From Pseudomonadota bacterium (GTDB lineage: Bacteria > Pseudomonadota > Gammaproteobacteria > Xanthomonadales > Xanthomonadaceae), in assembly GCA_023419315.1 (NCBI GenBank), contig JAEZYE010000021.1, positions 1-51,846 of the forward strand: a DNA stretch of 51,846 nt, written 5' to 3'. The position numbers were made by a program, and so were the translations under genes. Under the pieces are notes generated by a model that ran no database searches, was not told the origin of the DNA, and saw only the letters and a program-made list of their open reading frames with translations. Positions 32,600-42,333 of this stretch are shown here, piece after piece. How positions within the stretch are numbered: the first letter of the stretch is position 1; every line of letters begins with the position of its first letter.

Positions 32600-33079
32600 A
32601 TGAGCGACCTTCCGAAACTGACCGTCACCCTGCACCAGGAACAGGACTTCCAGTTCCGTGTCAGTTTCGACGGCACGGCCATTCCCGAGCTGCTCACTGA
32701 CGAGAGCGAACCGCTGGGGCAGGGCGCCGGACCCAGCCCCGTGCTGATGCTGACCACCGCCATCGCCAACTGCCTGTCAGCCAGCCTGCTGTTCGCGCTG
32801 CGCAAGTTCCGCAACGCGCCGGGACCGCTGGTCACCCGCGCCACCACCGAACTCGTGCGCAACGAACACGGCCGCCTGCGCGTGGGCCATGTGCAGGTCG
32901 ATATCCAGCTGGCCGAAGCTGCGGCGGCGCATGCTTCGATCGAGCGCATCCTGGCCCAGTTCCAGGACTTCTGCACCGTGACCGAGAGCGTGCGCCAGGG
33001 CGTGTCGGTGGATGTGAGCGTGCGCGACGCCGAAGGCGTGACATTGCACGGCAGCACGCGGATTACCGCGGCCGGGTGA
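32600..33079 (+). CDS. OsmC/Ohr-family protein
   Basis: 159 aa from ATG 32600 (GGAGCG ribosome site); the longer frame from 32501 overlaps the upstream gene. OsmC-type fold; members are thiol peroxidases with two Cys. Here Cys 58 (TAIANCLSASLLF) and Cys 125 (FQDFCTVTES) lie in the usual positions for the reactive and resolving cysteines. The N-terminal beta sheet is shorter than in Ohr, so it fits a general OsmC-like detoxification protein. It stands at the end of the thr/transpeptidase run, before the LacI regulator. Confidence 0.88.
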   Translation: MSDLPKLTVTLHQEQDFQFRVSFDGTAIPELLTDESEPLGQGAGPSPVLMLTTAIANCLSASLLFALRKFRNAPGPLVTRATTELVRNEHGRLRVGHVQVDIQLAEAAAAHASIERILAQFQDFCTVTESVRQGVSVDVSVRDAEGVTLHGSTRITAAG

Positions 33080-33151
33080 TGCGGGCCGGTTTGGCGGCCT
33101 GCGGGCCAGGTGTCATCATGCCGGCCTGGCCGAAAGGACGACGCGCTTCCC

Positions 33152-34186
33152 GTGACTGCCCCGATCAAAGGCAAGGCGACATCGCTGGACATCGCCCATC
33201 TGGCGGGCGTGTCGCAGCCGACGGTGTCACGCGCGCTGCGTGGCAGCCCGATGGTCAACGAGGAAACCCGCCGCCGCATCCAGGCCATTGCCGCGCAGCT
33301 GAACTACAAGGTGGACAAGAACGCGTCCAACCTGCGCCGCCAGCACTCCGGCACGATTGCGCTGCTGTTCTTCGAGGATCCGACCCCGGACGACTCGCAG
33401 ATCAATCCGTTCTTCCTGTCGATGCTCGGTTCGATCACGCGCGCCTGCGCGATGCAGTCCTACGACCTGCTGATCTCGTTCCAGCAACTGTCCACCAACT
33501 GGCAGGCCGACTACGAAGACAGCAACAAGGCCGATGGCCTGATCCTGCTGGGCTACGGCGATTATCTGGAAGCGCAGGCGCGGCTGGAGCAGCTCGTCCA
33601 GCAAGGCACGCATTTCGTACGCTGGGGCGCGGTACTGCCGGATCAGCCCGGCATTTCGATCGGCTGCGACAACTATCAGGGCGGCCACGACATCACCGCG
33701 CACCTGATCGCGCAGGGACGCCGTGACATTGCATTCCTCGGCCACGCGTCGAACCACTATCCCGAGTTCTTCGAACGCTATCGCGGTTACGCCGAAGCGC
33801 TGCAGCGCGCCGGCAGTCCGGCACAGCCGTCGCTGCAGGTGGATGCGGTGACCAGCGAGCAATCCGGTTACGAAGCCGTGCAGGAACTGCTGAAGCGCAA
33901 GGTCCGTTTCGACGCCGTGTTCGCCGCCAGCGATCTGATCGCCATCGGCGCGATGAAGGCGCTGCACGAACACGGCCGGCGCGTGCCCGAAGACGTGGCC
34001 GTCGCCGGCTTCGACGACATCCCGCTGGCGGCGTTCGTCAATCCCGGCCTGTCCACCGTGCAGCAGGACACCAAGCTGGCCGGACAGATCCTGGTGGAAA
34101 GCCTGCTGCGCCTGATCAACGGCGAGCCGGTGGAAAGCCGCACGATTCCCGTCCGCCTGACCCTGCGCGGTTCCACCGGGGCATGA
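33152..34186 (+). CDS. LacI-family transcriptional regulator of the malto-oligosaccharide locus
   Basis: 344 aa from GTG 33152, with AAAGGACG upstream; the frame continues to 33110 without conservation. The N-terminal helix-turn-helix plus hinge (SLDIAHLAGVSQPTVSRALRGSPMVNEETRRRI, about 8-45) is of LacI type. A periplasmic-binding-like sensor domain follows (from about 65), with FDAVFAASDLIAIGAMKALHEHGRRVPEDVAVAGFDD. It sits beside the amylase, MFS and glucosidase genes, and two copies of a LacI-type 14-bp operator lie in their control regions. It is therefore the likely local repressor, relieved by a maltose-type sugar. Direct regulation is inferred from position. Confidence 0.9.
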   Translation: MTAPIKGKATSLDIAHLAGVSQPTVSRALRGSPMVNEETRRRIQAIAAQLNYKVDKNASNLRRQHSGTIALLFFEDPTPDDSQINPFFLSMLGSITRACAMQSYDLLISFQQLSTNWQADYEDSNKADGLILLGYGDYLEAQARLEQLVQQGTHFVRWGAVLPDQPGISIGCDNYQGGHDITAHLIAQGRRDIAFLGHASNHYPEFFERYRGYAEALQRAGSPAQPSLQVDAVTSEQSGYEAVQELLKRKVRFDAVFAASDLIAIGAMKALHEHGRRVPEDVAVAGFDDIPLAAFVNPGLSTVQQDTKLAGQILVESLLRLINGEPVESRTIPVRLTLRGSTGA

Positions 34187-34192
34187 CGGCCG

Positions 34193-35881
34193 CTACTCGC
34201 GGCTGAAGGGCGACTTGTTGTCCATCAGCGCCTGCAGGCGCGCGCGCGTGTCCTCGCGACGGATTTCTCCCTCGAAGAAGAACACCCGCACATCATGCGC
34301 CGGCACATCGACGGCCAGCGTCTTGCGCGCGTGCAACGTCTTGCCGCTGAAGGCATCGCGCCACGCGCCGGGTTCGAGGTAATCGCTGACCACCAGGCGT
34401 GCGGGCTGGTCACCCTTGTTAAGCAGCACGAGCGCGGTCTGACGCTGGCCGCCGTGATCGAACACGCGATAGAACACCGCGTGATCGCCCTTGAGGCTGA
34501 CATTCAGTTGCAGGCCGCGTTGCAGCGCCACCGATTCCCGCCGCAGGTGCGCGATGCGCCGCAGCTGTGCGTGGATGCGGTGCGAAGGCGCCTCGTCAAT
34601 GCGCGGCTGCCCGAAGTAGTTGCGGTTGCCGGCGTGCTCCGCCGTGCCGCGCATGAAGCCGGTTTCTGATCCGTAGTAGACGACCGGAATCCCGCGCGCG
34701 GTGAACAGCCAGTTGTGCGCGTCGATGAAACCTTCGTCACGCGCATTCATCCGCGCCATGTCGTGGTTGTCGTAGAACGTCATCAGGTCGTACGGATTGG
34801 CGTACGGACCGTCTTCCAGGTACAGCGCGGGCGCGAGCGTGGCGAAGTCGCTGTCCCGCTTCTCGAATACCTCCACCAGCTTGGCCTTCAACGGGAAGTC
34901 CAGCACGCTGTAGCTGCCGTTGCGCGGCCAGGTGTGGCCGGCGATGCTCGCGGCGTCGTAGTTGAAGTTCTCGCCGAACATGAAGAAGCCCGGCCGTTTG
35001 GCGCGCATGCGGTCGGCGAACTTCTTCCAGAACGCATGCGGCATCCACGCAATCGTGTCGACCCGGAATGCAGCCGCGCCCTGATCGATCCACTGCTCGT
35101 ACGCACCGGCAAGATATTCCAGCACCTGCGGATTGTTCTCGTCGAAGTCCGACAGCTGCGCCAGTCCACCGCCCGTGTTGTAGAACGCGTGCAATGGATG
35201 CGTCTTCGGCCTGAGCCTGCCCGGCGGAAGGTTCTGGTGATCCGCGATCACGCGCCCGTCGCGATCCCACACCTTGCCGTACTGCGGCTGCATGCGCGGC
35301 ATGGTGTAGGCCGGCGAACCGTGGTTGGCGACGATGTCGAGCACCACGTCGAGGCGATGCTGCTTCATCGCCGCGGTGAATCCGGCGAAATCGAGGCCGG
35401 CGCTCGGCAGGTGCTCATCGAGCGTGTAGAAATTGATGCCCCAGTAGCCGTGGTAGCCGGTCTTGCCGCGGTCGGTGAACGCGCCGCCCCATGCAACCGG
35501 GTCGCCGCCCGTGAACGCTTCATCGGGGTTGTCCACGATCGGCGTGACCCAAACCGAAGTAAACCCGAGATCGCGGATGTAGTCGGCGTTGTCGAGGATG
35601 CCTTTGAAGTCGCCGCCGAGATAACCGACGTTGTCGGACTGGCCGGCCGGCGCGCCGGGCGTCGGGCGATCAAACGTACTGTTCGCGCCACCTTGATCGC
35701 GATGATCGTTGGACGTGTCGCCATTGACGAAGCGATCCGTCAGCACGAAATACACGGCCTCGCTCGCGAACGGTTCGGTCGTGCCGTAAAAATCCTGCGC
35801 GTGCGCGCTCAACGCCAGCGTGCCATGCAGACCGAAGAAAACAGCCGCTGCGAGGCGGCGCATGTGTTTCGATTGCGTCAT
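34193..35881 (-). CDS. Secreted alpha-amylase family glycoside hydrolase (GH13)
   Basis: 562 aa from ATG 35881 (MTQSKHMRRLAAAVFFGLHGTLALSAHAQ, signal peptide to about 29). The frame runs upstream into the MFS gene, which is rejected because ATGA at 35881 overlaps the MFS stop. The GH13 barrel carries Asp 275 (FRVDTIAW, nucleophile), Glu 304 (FGENF, acid/base) and YDNHD (about 370), so it is complete. The start region TDRFVNGDTSNDHRDQGG is typical of alpha-amylases and cyclomaltodextrinases. Exported starch or maltodextrin degradation is the expected role, giving oligosaccharides for the TonB receptor. A C-terminal beta domain (about 470-560) follows. Confidence 0.92.
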   Translation of the reverse strand: MTQSKHMRRLAAAVFFGLHGTLALSAHAQDFYGTTEPFASEAVYFVLTDRFVNGDTSNDHRDQGGANSTFDRPTPGAPAGQSDNVGYLGGDFKGILDNADYIRDLGFTSVWVTPIVDNPDEAFTGGDPVAWGGAFTDRGKTGYHGYWGINFYTLDEHLPSAGLDFAGFTAAMKQHRLDVVLDIVANHGSPAYTMPRMQPQYGKVWDRDGRVIADHQNLPPGRLRPKTHPLHAFYNTGGGLAQLSDFDENNPQVLEYLAGAYEQWIDQGAAAFRVDTIAWMPHAFWKKFADRMRAKRPGFFMFGENFNYDAASIAGHTWPRNGSYSVLDFPLKAKLVEVFEKRDSDFATLAPALYLEDGPYANPYDLMTFYDNHDMARMNARDEGFIDAHNWLFTARGIPVVYYGSETGFMRGTAEHAGNRNYFGQPRIDEAPSHRIHAQLRRIAHLRRESVALQRGLQLNVSLKGDHAVFYRVFDHGGQRQTALVLLNKGDQPARLVVSDYLEPGAWRDAFSGKTLHARKTLAVDVPAHDVRVFFFEGEIRREDTRARLQALMDNKSPFSRE

Positions 35882-37275
35882 TGCGCAGTCCTCTCTGCGA
35901 GCGCGTCGGCATCCTGCGACGAGCCCGCGTGTTCGCGTACACCGAGTACGCACAGCGCCGCCAGCAGCAGGCTCGCGCCACTGATGATCAACGCGAAAAT
36001 CGGGCGGCCATCGAACGCAGTCCGCAGCGCGGGGCCCAGCAAGGTGGCGGCGACAATCTGCGGGATGACGATGAACATGTTGAAGATGCCCATGTAGATG
36101 CCCATGCGTTCTTCGGGTACATGGCTGGACAGCAGCGCGTACGGCATCGACAGGATGCTGGCCCACGCCACGCCGACCAGCGCGAACGACAGGATCAGCC
36201 ACGTCGGGCTCGGTACGAACCACATCGACAGAAAGCCGGCGCCGCCGAGCAACAGCGAAACCGCATGCACGGCGCGCCGGTTCAGTGGACGCCGCGCGGC
36301 ATACGCGCTGAGCAGCAACGCGACCAGCATCGATGAAAGCCCGTAGTAGCCCAGACAGGAGCCGACCTTGTCGGCCGCATCCTGGAAAGCCGCATTGGCG
36401 GTGCGGAAGGCCTGCGCCTGTGCCGGCACGGACATGTCGAACGCGGCGGGATTCGGTGCCGGCGCGCCGAACACGTGCTCGGTCAATCCCGGTGTCGCCA
36501 TGCTCCACATCGCGAAGAAGGCGAACCAGCTGAAGAACTGCACCGCGCCGAGCCGGCGCATCTGCGCGGGCATGTGGATGACGTGGTGCAGGATCTCACC
36601 GAAGAAGTGGCCACCCCTCGGGCGCGAGCGCTTGAACGCGTCGATGTCGTCCGGCGGATATTCGCGCGTGGTCACGACGGTGACGAGAATGCTCGCCATG
36701 AACACGAACGCGCCGATCGCGAACGCGATGCGCACCGAAGGCGGAATGACGCCGGGGCCGGCTTCGTTGGATACGCCCAGTTGTGCAACGAACCAGGGCA
36801 GGTTGCTCGCCACCCACGTGCCGATGCCGATGATCAGCGTCTGCAGCACGAAACCGTAGGAACGCTGGCTTTCCGGAAGTTTGTCGGCCACCAGCGCGCG
36901 GAACGGTTCCATGCTGATGTTGATCGATGCGTCCAGCACCCACAGCAGGCCCGCCGCCACCCACAACGTCGGCGAGTGCGGCATGAAGAGCAGCGCGACG
37001 GAGCTCAGTACCGCGCCGATCAGGAAGTAGGGACGGCGTCGCCCCAGCCGCGGATGCCAGGTGCGATCACTGAAGTAGCCGATGATCGGCTGTACCAGCA
37101 GGCCGGTCAGCGGCGCGGCGATCCACAGCAGCGGCAGGGCATCCTTCTCCGCGCCGAGCGTCTGGAAGATGCGCGACATGAAGCCGCCCTGCAGCGCGAA
37201 CCCGAACTGGATCCCCAGAAATCCGAAGGACATGTTCCAGATCTGCCAGAACGACAGGCGCGGCTTCGAAGGCAT
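35878..37275 (-). CDS. MFS sugar transporter (GPH/SLC45-like)
   Basis: 465 aa from ATG 37275 (GGAACC 8 bases before it; ATG 37299 is possible). Twelve membrane helices, with the MFS-type motif GYFSDRTWHPRLGRRRPYFLIG between helices 2 and 3 and a central loop near 215-235. The start SFWQIWNMSFGFLGIQFGFALQGG is characteristic of the glycoside-pentoside-hexuronide and SLC45-like transporters found in maltose loci of Caulobacter and xanthomonads. It should carry maltose or malto-oligosaccharides across the inner membrane with protons. It is coupled to the amylase gene and is divergent from the alpha-glucosidase, with a 365-bp control region between. Confidence 0.9.
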   Translation of the reverse strand: MPSKPRLSFWQIWNMSFGFLGIQFGFALQGGFMSRIFQTLGAEKDALPLLWIAAPLTGLLVQPIIGYFSDRTWHPRLGRRRPYFLIGAVLSSVALLFMPHSPTLWVAAGLLWVLDASINISMEPFRALVADKLPESQRSYGFVLQTLIIGIGTWVASNLPWFVAQLGVSNEAGPGVIPPSVRIAFAIGAFVFMASILVTVVTTREYPPDDIDAFKRSRPRGGHFFGEILHHVIHMPAQMRRLGAVQFFSWFAFFAMWSMATPGLTEHVFGAPAPNPAAFDMSVPAQAQAFRTANAAFQDAADKVGSCLGYYGLSSMLVALLLSAYAARRPLNRRAVHAVSLLLGGAGFLSMWFVPSPTWLILSFALVGVAWASILSMPYALLSSHVPEERMGIYMGIFNMFIVIPQIVAATLLGPALRTAFDGRPIFALIISGASLLLAALCVLGVREHAGSSQDADALAERTAQ

Positions 37276-37640
37276 TCGAGGGTTCCGTGGCGGGCGCATC
37301 GGCGGGACGCGCGATGCGGAGGCTCATCTTGCCGACACCGCGCGCCGATTCCATGCTGCACCGCAAACAGGAAATGGGCGCATGCACGAGCATGCGGAGG
37401 CGCATCGCGGACGCTCGTCCAATGCCGGAAACGCCTTGAAAACAGCACTTTCCTGCATGGGGCTTCTCGCATTGCATACGAATGTGGCCGCGCGCGCCGG
37501 GTCGCGCCGCCCATGCGCATGCATACGTATTCAGTGGGTGCAGGTGGCGACAGCGGACAAGCACGGCTGCCGACGTGGCATCGTGGCGCCCGTCGCGCGT
37601 TCCTGGGAGCGCGCTGGGCTTGCATGGATCCGGGGACGTG
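37276..37640. promoter_or_regulatory. Divergent control region of MFS-amylase and alpha-glucosidase
   Basis: Contains no gene. It holds the palindromic site TGCATACGTATTCA (37520-37533), the same sequence in reverse as the site before the TonB receptor gene, and a weaker half-site TGCATACG at 37473-37480 (quasi-palindrome to 37486). These are spaced as two operators of one dimeric LacI-type regulator. No clear -35/-10 pair was recognised. Confidence 0.6.
37520..37533. promoter_or_regulatory. LacI-type operator, copy 1
   Basis: TGCATACGTATTCA: a 14-bp palindrome with one imperfect pair and a central CG, as in LacI-family sites. Reverse complement is identical to 39399-39412. It stands about 110 bases before the alpha-glucosidase ATG and 245 before the MFS gene on the other side. 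Confidence 0.7.
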
Positions 37641-39257
37641 ATGAACGAACAGCATTGGTGGCGTGGCGCGGTGATCTACCAGATCTATCCGCGCAGCTTC
37701 CTCGATACCGACGGCGATGGCGTGGGTGATCTCCCGGGCATCGTTGAAAAGCTGGACTACATCGCCAGCCTGGGCGTCGATGCGATCTGGATCTCGCCGT
37801 TCTTCAAATCGCCGATGGCCGACTTCGGCTACGACATCGCCGACTACCGCGATGTCGACCCGCTGTTCGGCACACTGGCCGATTTCGATCGCCTGCTGGC
37901 CAAGGCGCATTCGCTCGGCATCAAGGTCATGATCGATCAGGTGCTGAGCCATTGCTCGGTCGAGCACGCCTGGTTCAAGGAGAGCCGCGAGAGTCGCGAC
38001 AATCCGAAAGCCGACTGGTACGTGTGGGCCGATCCGAAAGAGGACGGCACCGCGCCGAACAACTGGATGTCCTTGTTCGGCGGTGTCGCCTGGCGCTGGG
38101 AACCGCGGCGCGAGCAGTACTACCTGCACAACTTCCTGTCGACGCAACCGGATTTGAACTTCCATCATCCGGACGTACGCGCGGCCACGCTCGACAACGT
38201 CCGCTTCTGGCTGGACAAGGGCGTGGATGGCCTGCGCCTGGATGCGATCAACTTCTGCTTCCATGATCGCCAACTGCGCGACAATCCACCCAAGCCCAAG
38301 GAAAAGCGCGTCGGGCGCGGTTTCAGCCCGGACAATCCGTATGCGTACCAGTACCACTGGTACAACAACACGCAACCGGAGAACGTCGCGTTCCTCGAAG
38401 AACTGCGCGCGTTGCTGGATCAGTATCCGGACGCCGCCGCGCTGGGCGAGATTTCGTCCGAAGATTCCCTGGCGACCACCGCCGAGTACGTCACCGACGC
38501 GCGCCTGCACATGGGCTACAGCTTCGAACTGCTGACCGATGACAGCAGCGCGGCGTATATCCGTTCAACGGTCGAGCGCCTGGAAGCGGCGATGACTGAA
38601 GGCTGGCCCTGCTGGGCGGTGTCGAACCACGACGTGCAGCGTGCCGTGACGCGCTGGGGCGGTGCGCAGCGCTCGCCTGCGCTCGCCGCGCAACTGGTGG
38701 CGCTGGTGTGTTCGCTGCGGGGTTCGGTGTGTCTCTATCAGGGAGAGGAACTCGGACTGCCCGAAGCCGACGTGCCGTATGACGACCTGCAGGATCCTTA
38801 CGGCAAGGCGTTCTGGCCGAACTTCAAGGGACGCGATGGCTGCCGCACCCCGATGCCGTGGACCGACGACGCGCAATCCGGGTTCACGCGTGGAAAGCCG
38901 TGGCTGCCGATTCCCGCCGAACATCACCGCATCAACGTGGCGGCGCAGGAACAGGATCCGCAATCGGTGCTGCAGCACGTGCGCCGTTTCCTCCACTGGC
39001 GCAGCCGGCATCCGGCGCTGCTGATCGGCGAGATCCGTTTCATCGACGCGCCGGAACCGATCCTCGCGTTCGAACGCAGCGTCGGTGATGACCGGTTGCT
39101 GGTCGTATTCAATCTTTCTGCTGTCGAGGTCGTCTGGACGCCGCCTTCAATCTCGTCGCTTGACGCGCTGGATGATCACGGCCTGGCATCCGGAACATGG
39201 AACGGCACGACCCTCACCTTGCCGCCGCGCGCCGTCTTCTACGCACGGGCGGATTGA
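37641..39257 (+). CDS. Cytoplasmic alpha-glucosidase (GH13 subfamily 23-like)
   Basis: 538 aa from ATG 37641, without a signal peptide. GH13 barrel with YQIYPRSFLDTDGDGVGDLPGI, the nucleophile Asp 201 (LRLDAINF) and acid/base Glu 270 (LGEIS), both in the same places as in the Halomonas-type alpha-glucosidase, and VSNHD (about 336) for the third carboxylate. It should split maltose and malto-oligosaccharides to glucose in the cytoplasm after import. The frame extends upstream to 37482 across the operator and is rejected. The neighbouring MFS gene and receptor make the maltose function firm. Confidence 0.93.
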   Translation: MNEQHWWRGAVIYQIYPRSFLDTDGDGVGDLPGIVEKLDYIASLGVDAIWISPFFKSPMADFGYDIADYRDVDPLFGTLADFDRLLAKAHSLGIKVMIDQVLSHCSVEHAWFKESRESRDNPKADWYVWADPKEDGTAPNNWMSLFGGVAWRWEPRREQYYLHNFLSTQPDLNFHHPDVRAATLDNVRFWLDKGVDGLRLDAINFCFHDRQLRDNPPKPKEKRVGRGFSPDNPYAYQYHWYNNTQPENVAFLEELRALLDQYPDAAALGEISSEDSLATTAEYVTDARLHMGYSFELLTDDSSAAYIRSTVERLEAAMTEGWPCWAVSNHDVQRAVTRWGGAQRSPALAAQLVALVCSLRGSVCLYQGEELGLPEADVPYDDLQDPYGKAFWPNFKGRDGCRTPMPWTDDAQSGFTRGKPWLPIPAEHHRINVAAQEQDPQSVLQHVRRFLHWRSRHPALLIGEIRFIDAPEPILAFERSVGDDRLLVVFNLSAVEVVWTPPSISSLDALDDHGLASGTWNGTTLTLPPRAVFYARAD

Positions 39258-39547
39258 TTCCATCCGTTGGCGAAGCTCGGTCGGAATTTCGCTTCGCGTT
39301 GATCTGCATGAACTGCATTCGCCGCAGTCGATCCGGCGTACGTGCACGCGCGTGCGCGCTGCAAAAAAGCCTCGTTACAAAGCGTCATTCAAGCGCAATG
39401 AATACGTATGCATGACGCATTGTGCATGTGCGCGCGCTACTACCATTGCCGCACGTTCCGGGGCATCCGCCCTGGCGTAGCAGGTCCGGACGATCGCTTC
39501 GAACGACGATCCGGATCACCGCATACAACGTCCTGGGAGAGGGGAAA
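39258..39547. promoter_or_regulatory. Control region of the TonB-dependent receptor
   Basis: About 290 bases with no gene. An operator copy lies at 39399-39412, 136 bases before the ATG. An A-rich segment (CAAAAAAGCC) and TTACAA just upstream of the operator may be promoter parts but are not certain. The strong leader GGGAGAGGGGAAAATG gives the ribosome site. Confidence 0.5.
39399..39412. promoter_or_regulatory. LacI-type operator, copy 2
   Basis: TGAATACGTATGCA, the exact reverse complement of the site at 37520-37533; both flanks extend the match by one base, giving a 15-base identity. It lies upstream of the receptor gene, consistent with shared repression by the LacI-family protein at 33152-34186. 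Confidence 0.7.
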
Positions 39548-42307
39548 ATGTTTCAACACAAGCGCAACCTGCTGAGCGTCGCGTTGGCGTCCGCCATCAC
39601 GCTGACCGCAACGGGCGTGCATGCCCAGACCGCACCCGCCGGTCAACAGGCACAGAATCAGGAAGCCACGGCGGAACTCGACACCGTGGTGGTGACCGGC
39701 ATCCGCGCCGGCATCGAGGGCGCCATTTCGGTCAAGCGCGATTCGAGTTCGATCGTCGAAGCGGTTTCCGCCGAAGACATCGGCAAGCTGCCTGATGTCA
39801 GCATCGCCGAATCGATCGCGCGCCTGCCGGGCCTGGCCGCGCAACGCGTCGCCGGCCGCGCGCAGGTGATCAGCGTGCGCGGTCTGTCGCCCGATTTCGC
39901 CACCACGCTCCTCAATGGTCGCGAGATGGTCAGCACCGGCGACAACCGAAGCGTCGAGTTCGATCAATATCCCTCCGAACTGATGAGCGGCGTGACGGTA
40001 TTCAAGACGCCGGACGCCGGGCTGGTGGGGCAGGGCCTTTCCGGCACGCTCGACATGCGCACGGTGCGTCCGTTGAGCTATGACGACACCATCGTGGCGG
40101 TGAGTGGCCGCTATCAGCGCAACTCGCTCGGCTCGGCCGCGAACATCGACGAGCACGGCAACCGCTTCAATGCGGCGCTGATCACCCAGTTCGCTGATCG
40201 CACGATCGGCCTGTCCGTGGGTTACGCGCATTCGGATATGCCCATCCAGGAAAACCAGGTCGGCCTGTATGAACCGTGGAGCGCCACCAATCCGGTGGAT
40301 CGCGATCGTCCCGGCGTGCCGATGGGCGTGTTCTATCCGGATGGCATCAAGGCGCTGCGTCGCACCGGTGATTCCGAACGCGATGGCGTGATGGCGACAC
40401 TGCAGTTCCGTCCGTCGAATGCATGGACCAGCACGCTGGACATGTTCCATACCGAAGCGCTGCAGACCACCACCGCGAACCAGTTCGAGATCAGCCTCAG
40501 CGGCTACAACGGCGGCTATAACCCGCCATTCTCGATGTCCGACGTGAGGGTGAACGAAAACGGTTCGTTCACCGGCGGCACGGCCAACAACGTCTATCCG
40601 CTCGTGCGCGGCATGTACAACCGCCGCGAAGACAAGATCGACGCGTTCGGCTGGAACAACGAGTTCACTGTGGGCTCGACGCAGTTCTTCGCCGACGTCA
40701 GCTATTCGAAGGCGACGCGCGATGAACTGAATCTGGAGAACAACACTCAGCTGACGCCAATGCCGCAGCTCGATACGGTCGTTCTGCGCTATTCCAGCAA
40801 CGACTTCTCGCAGCTCACGCCGGGGCTCGACTACTCGAATCCGAACGCGCTGTTCCTGACCAACACGATTTACGGCTCGGGCTACGGCAAGGTGCCGAAG
40901 GTCGAAGACGAACTGAAGGGCGTCCGCCTGGGCGCGACGTTCGCGACGCCGGATTCCTGGACGTGGTTCTCCGGCATCGACGTCGGTCTGAACTACGCGG
41001 ATCGCCAGAAGCAGAAGTGGCAGCCGGAAGGCAATATCAACCTCGGTGCGCAGGGCGATACGACGATCGGTTCGGATCTGCAGTACGGGCTGGTCAACCT
41101 CGGCTTCGCGGGCGTCGGTTACATCCCGGCCTGGAACGTGCCCGAAGCCGTCGCCCGTTACATGACGTTCGCGCCAAACTCGGATGCACCGTGGCTGATC
41201 TCCAAGGCGTGGGCGGTGGATGAGGAAATCGCGACGGCGTTCGTGCGCGCCAACCTCGATACCGAGTGGGGCTCGGTGGGCGTGCGTGGCAACATCGGCG
41301 TGCAGTTCCAGCGCGTGGATCAGCGTTCGAATTCCAACTACTGGGATGGATCCGCGCCGGCCGGCAGCAACGTCAAGCCGTTCGAAGAGGGCAAGAAGTA
41401 CAACGAAGTGCTGCCCAGCATGAACCTGGCGTTCCAGTTCAGCCATGACCAGACCGTACGCCTGGCGCTCGCCAAGCAGGTCGCGCGTCCGCGCGTGGAC
41501 GATCTGCGTTCCTCGCTGGAGTTCGGCGTCGACACATCCACCGGCCGGCCCGGCGCGAGCGGCGGCAATCCGCTGCTGGATCCGTGGGAAGCCTACGCAT
41601 TCGATCTGTCGTACGAGAAGTATTTCGGCAACAAGGCCTACGTGGCCGCCGCGTTCTTCTACAAGGACCTGCGCACTTACATCTTCACGCAGACGCGCGA
41701 CGACTACGACTTCTCCGACTTCATCGAAGGCTACGTGCCACCGGAAGGCTCGCCGCCCGCGCAGACCATCGGCAACTTCACCGCACCGTACAACGGCACG
41801 GGCGGCACGTTGAAGGGCCTGGAACTGAGTGCATCGCTTCCACTGGATCTGTTCTGGCAGCCGCTGGAAGGTTTCGGCATCGTCGCCAGCGCCAGCTTCA
41901 ACGACAGCGACATCACCATCGTCGACCCGAACAGCGCCAACAGCGTCGGCAGCGGTCCCATCAACCTGCCGGGCCTGTCCGAAGAGGTCTACAACGTCAC
42001 CGCGTATTACGAGCGCAACGGCTTCGAAGCACGCGTCAGCATGCGCAAGCGCTCGGACTACATCGGCGAGATCGGCAACTTCGACGGCAACCGCACCCTG
42101 CGCTACGTCGAAGGCGAAGACATCACCGACGCCCAGATCGCCTACACCTTCGGCGCGGACAGCACGCTCAGCGGCCTGACCCTGCTGCTGCAGGCCAACA
42201 ACCTGACCAACTCGCCCTACCAGACCTACGCCGGCAGCAAGGACCGCCCGCTCGAATACATCGAATGGGGCCGCACCTACCTGCTCGGTTTCAACTGGCG
42301 CTTCTGA
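39548..42307 (+). CDS. TonB-dependent receptor, probable malto-oligosaccharide transporter
   Basis: 919 aa from ATG 39548. Signal peptide MFQHKRNLLSVALASAITLTATGVHA (cleavage about 26). The segment LDTVVVTG (about 42-49) begins the plug, which runs IVEAVSAEDIGKLPDVSIAESIARLPG ... ISVRGLSPDFATTLLNGREM to about 180; a 22-strand barrel follows and ends in the aromatic GFNWRF. It belongs to the large Xanthomonas/Caulobacter type of receptors (MalA-like). It sits by the amylase, glucosidase and MFS genes and shares their operator. It would bring malto-oligosaccharides through the outer membrane using ExbBD-TonB. No TonB system is in the window. Confidence 0.93.
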   Translation: MFQHKRNLLSVALASAITLTATGVHAQTAPAGQQAQNQEATAELDTVVVTGIRAGIEGAISVKRDSSSIVEAVSAEDIGKLPDVSIAESIARLPGLAAQRVAGRAQVISVRGLSPDFATTLLNGREMVSTGDNRSVEFDQYPSELMSGVTVFKTPDAGLVGQGLSGTLDMRTVRPLSYDDTIVAVSGRYQRNSLGSAANIDEHGNRFNAALITQFADRTIGLSVGYAHSDMPIQENQVGLYEPWSATNPVDRDRPGVPMGVFYPDGIKALRRTGDSERDGVMATLQFRPSNAWTSTLDMFHTEALQTTTANQFEISLSGYNGGYNPPFSMSDVRVNENGSFTGGTANNVYPLVRGMYNRREDKIDAFGWNNEFTVGSTQFFADVSYSKATRDELNLENNTQLTPMPQLDTVVLRYSSNDFSQLTPGLDYSNPNALFLTNTIYGSGYGKVPKVEDELKGVRLGATFATPDSWTWFSGIDVGLNYADRQKQKWQPEGNINLGAQGDTTIGSDLQYGLVNLGFAGVGYIPAWNVPEAVARYMTFAPNSDAPWLISKAWAVDEEIATAFVRANLDTEWGSVGVRGNIGVQFQRVDQRSNSNYWDGSAPAGSNVKPFEEGKKYNEVLPSMNLAFQFSHDQTVRLALAKQVARPRVDDLRSSLEFGVDTSTGRPGASGGNPLLDPWEAYAFDLSYEKYFGNKAYVAAAFFYKDLRTYIFTQTRDDYDFSDFIEGYVPPEGSPPAQTIGNFTAPYNGTGGTLKGLELSASLPLDLFWQPLEGFGIVASASFNDSDITIVDPNSANSVGSGPINLPGLSEEVYNVTAYYERNGFEARVSMRKRSDYIGEIGNFDGNRTLRYVEGEDITDAQIAYTFGADSTLSGLTLLLQANNLTNSPYQTYAGSKDRPLEYIEWGRTYLLGFNWRF

Positions 42308-42333
42308 TCTCTCCTCCAGAAAGCGCGACCTGG

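Noticed and set aside
35882..36508. N-terminal extension of the amylase frame
   Set aside because: Lies inside the MFS gene; the ATGA start has a signal peptide right behind it.
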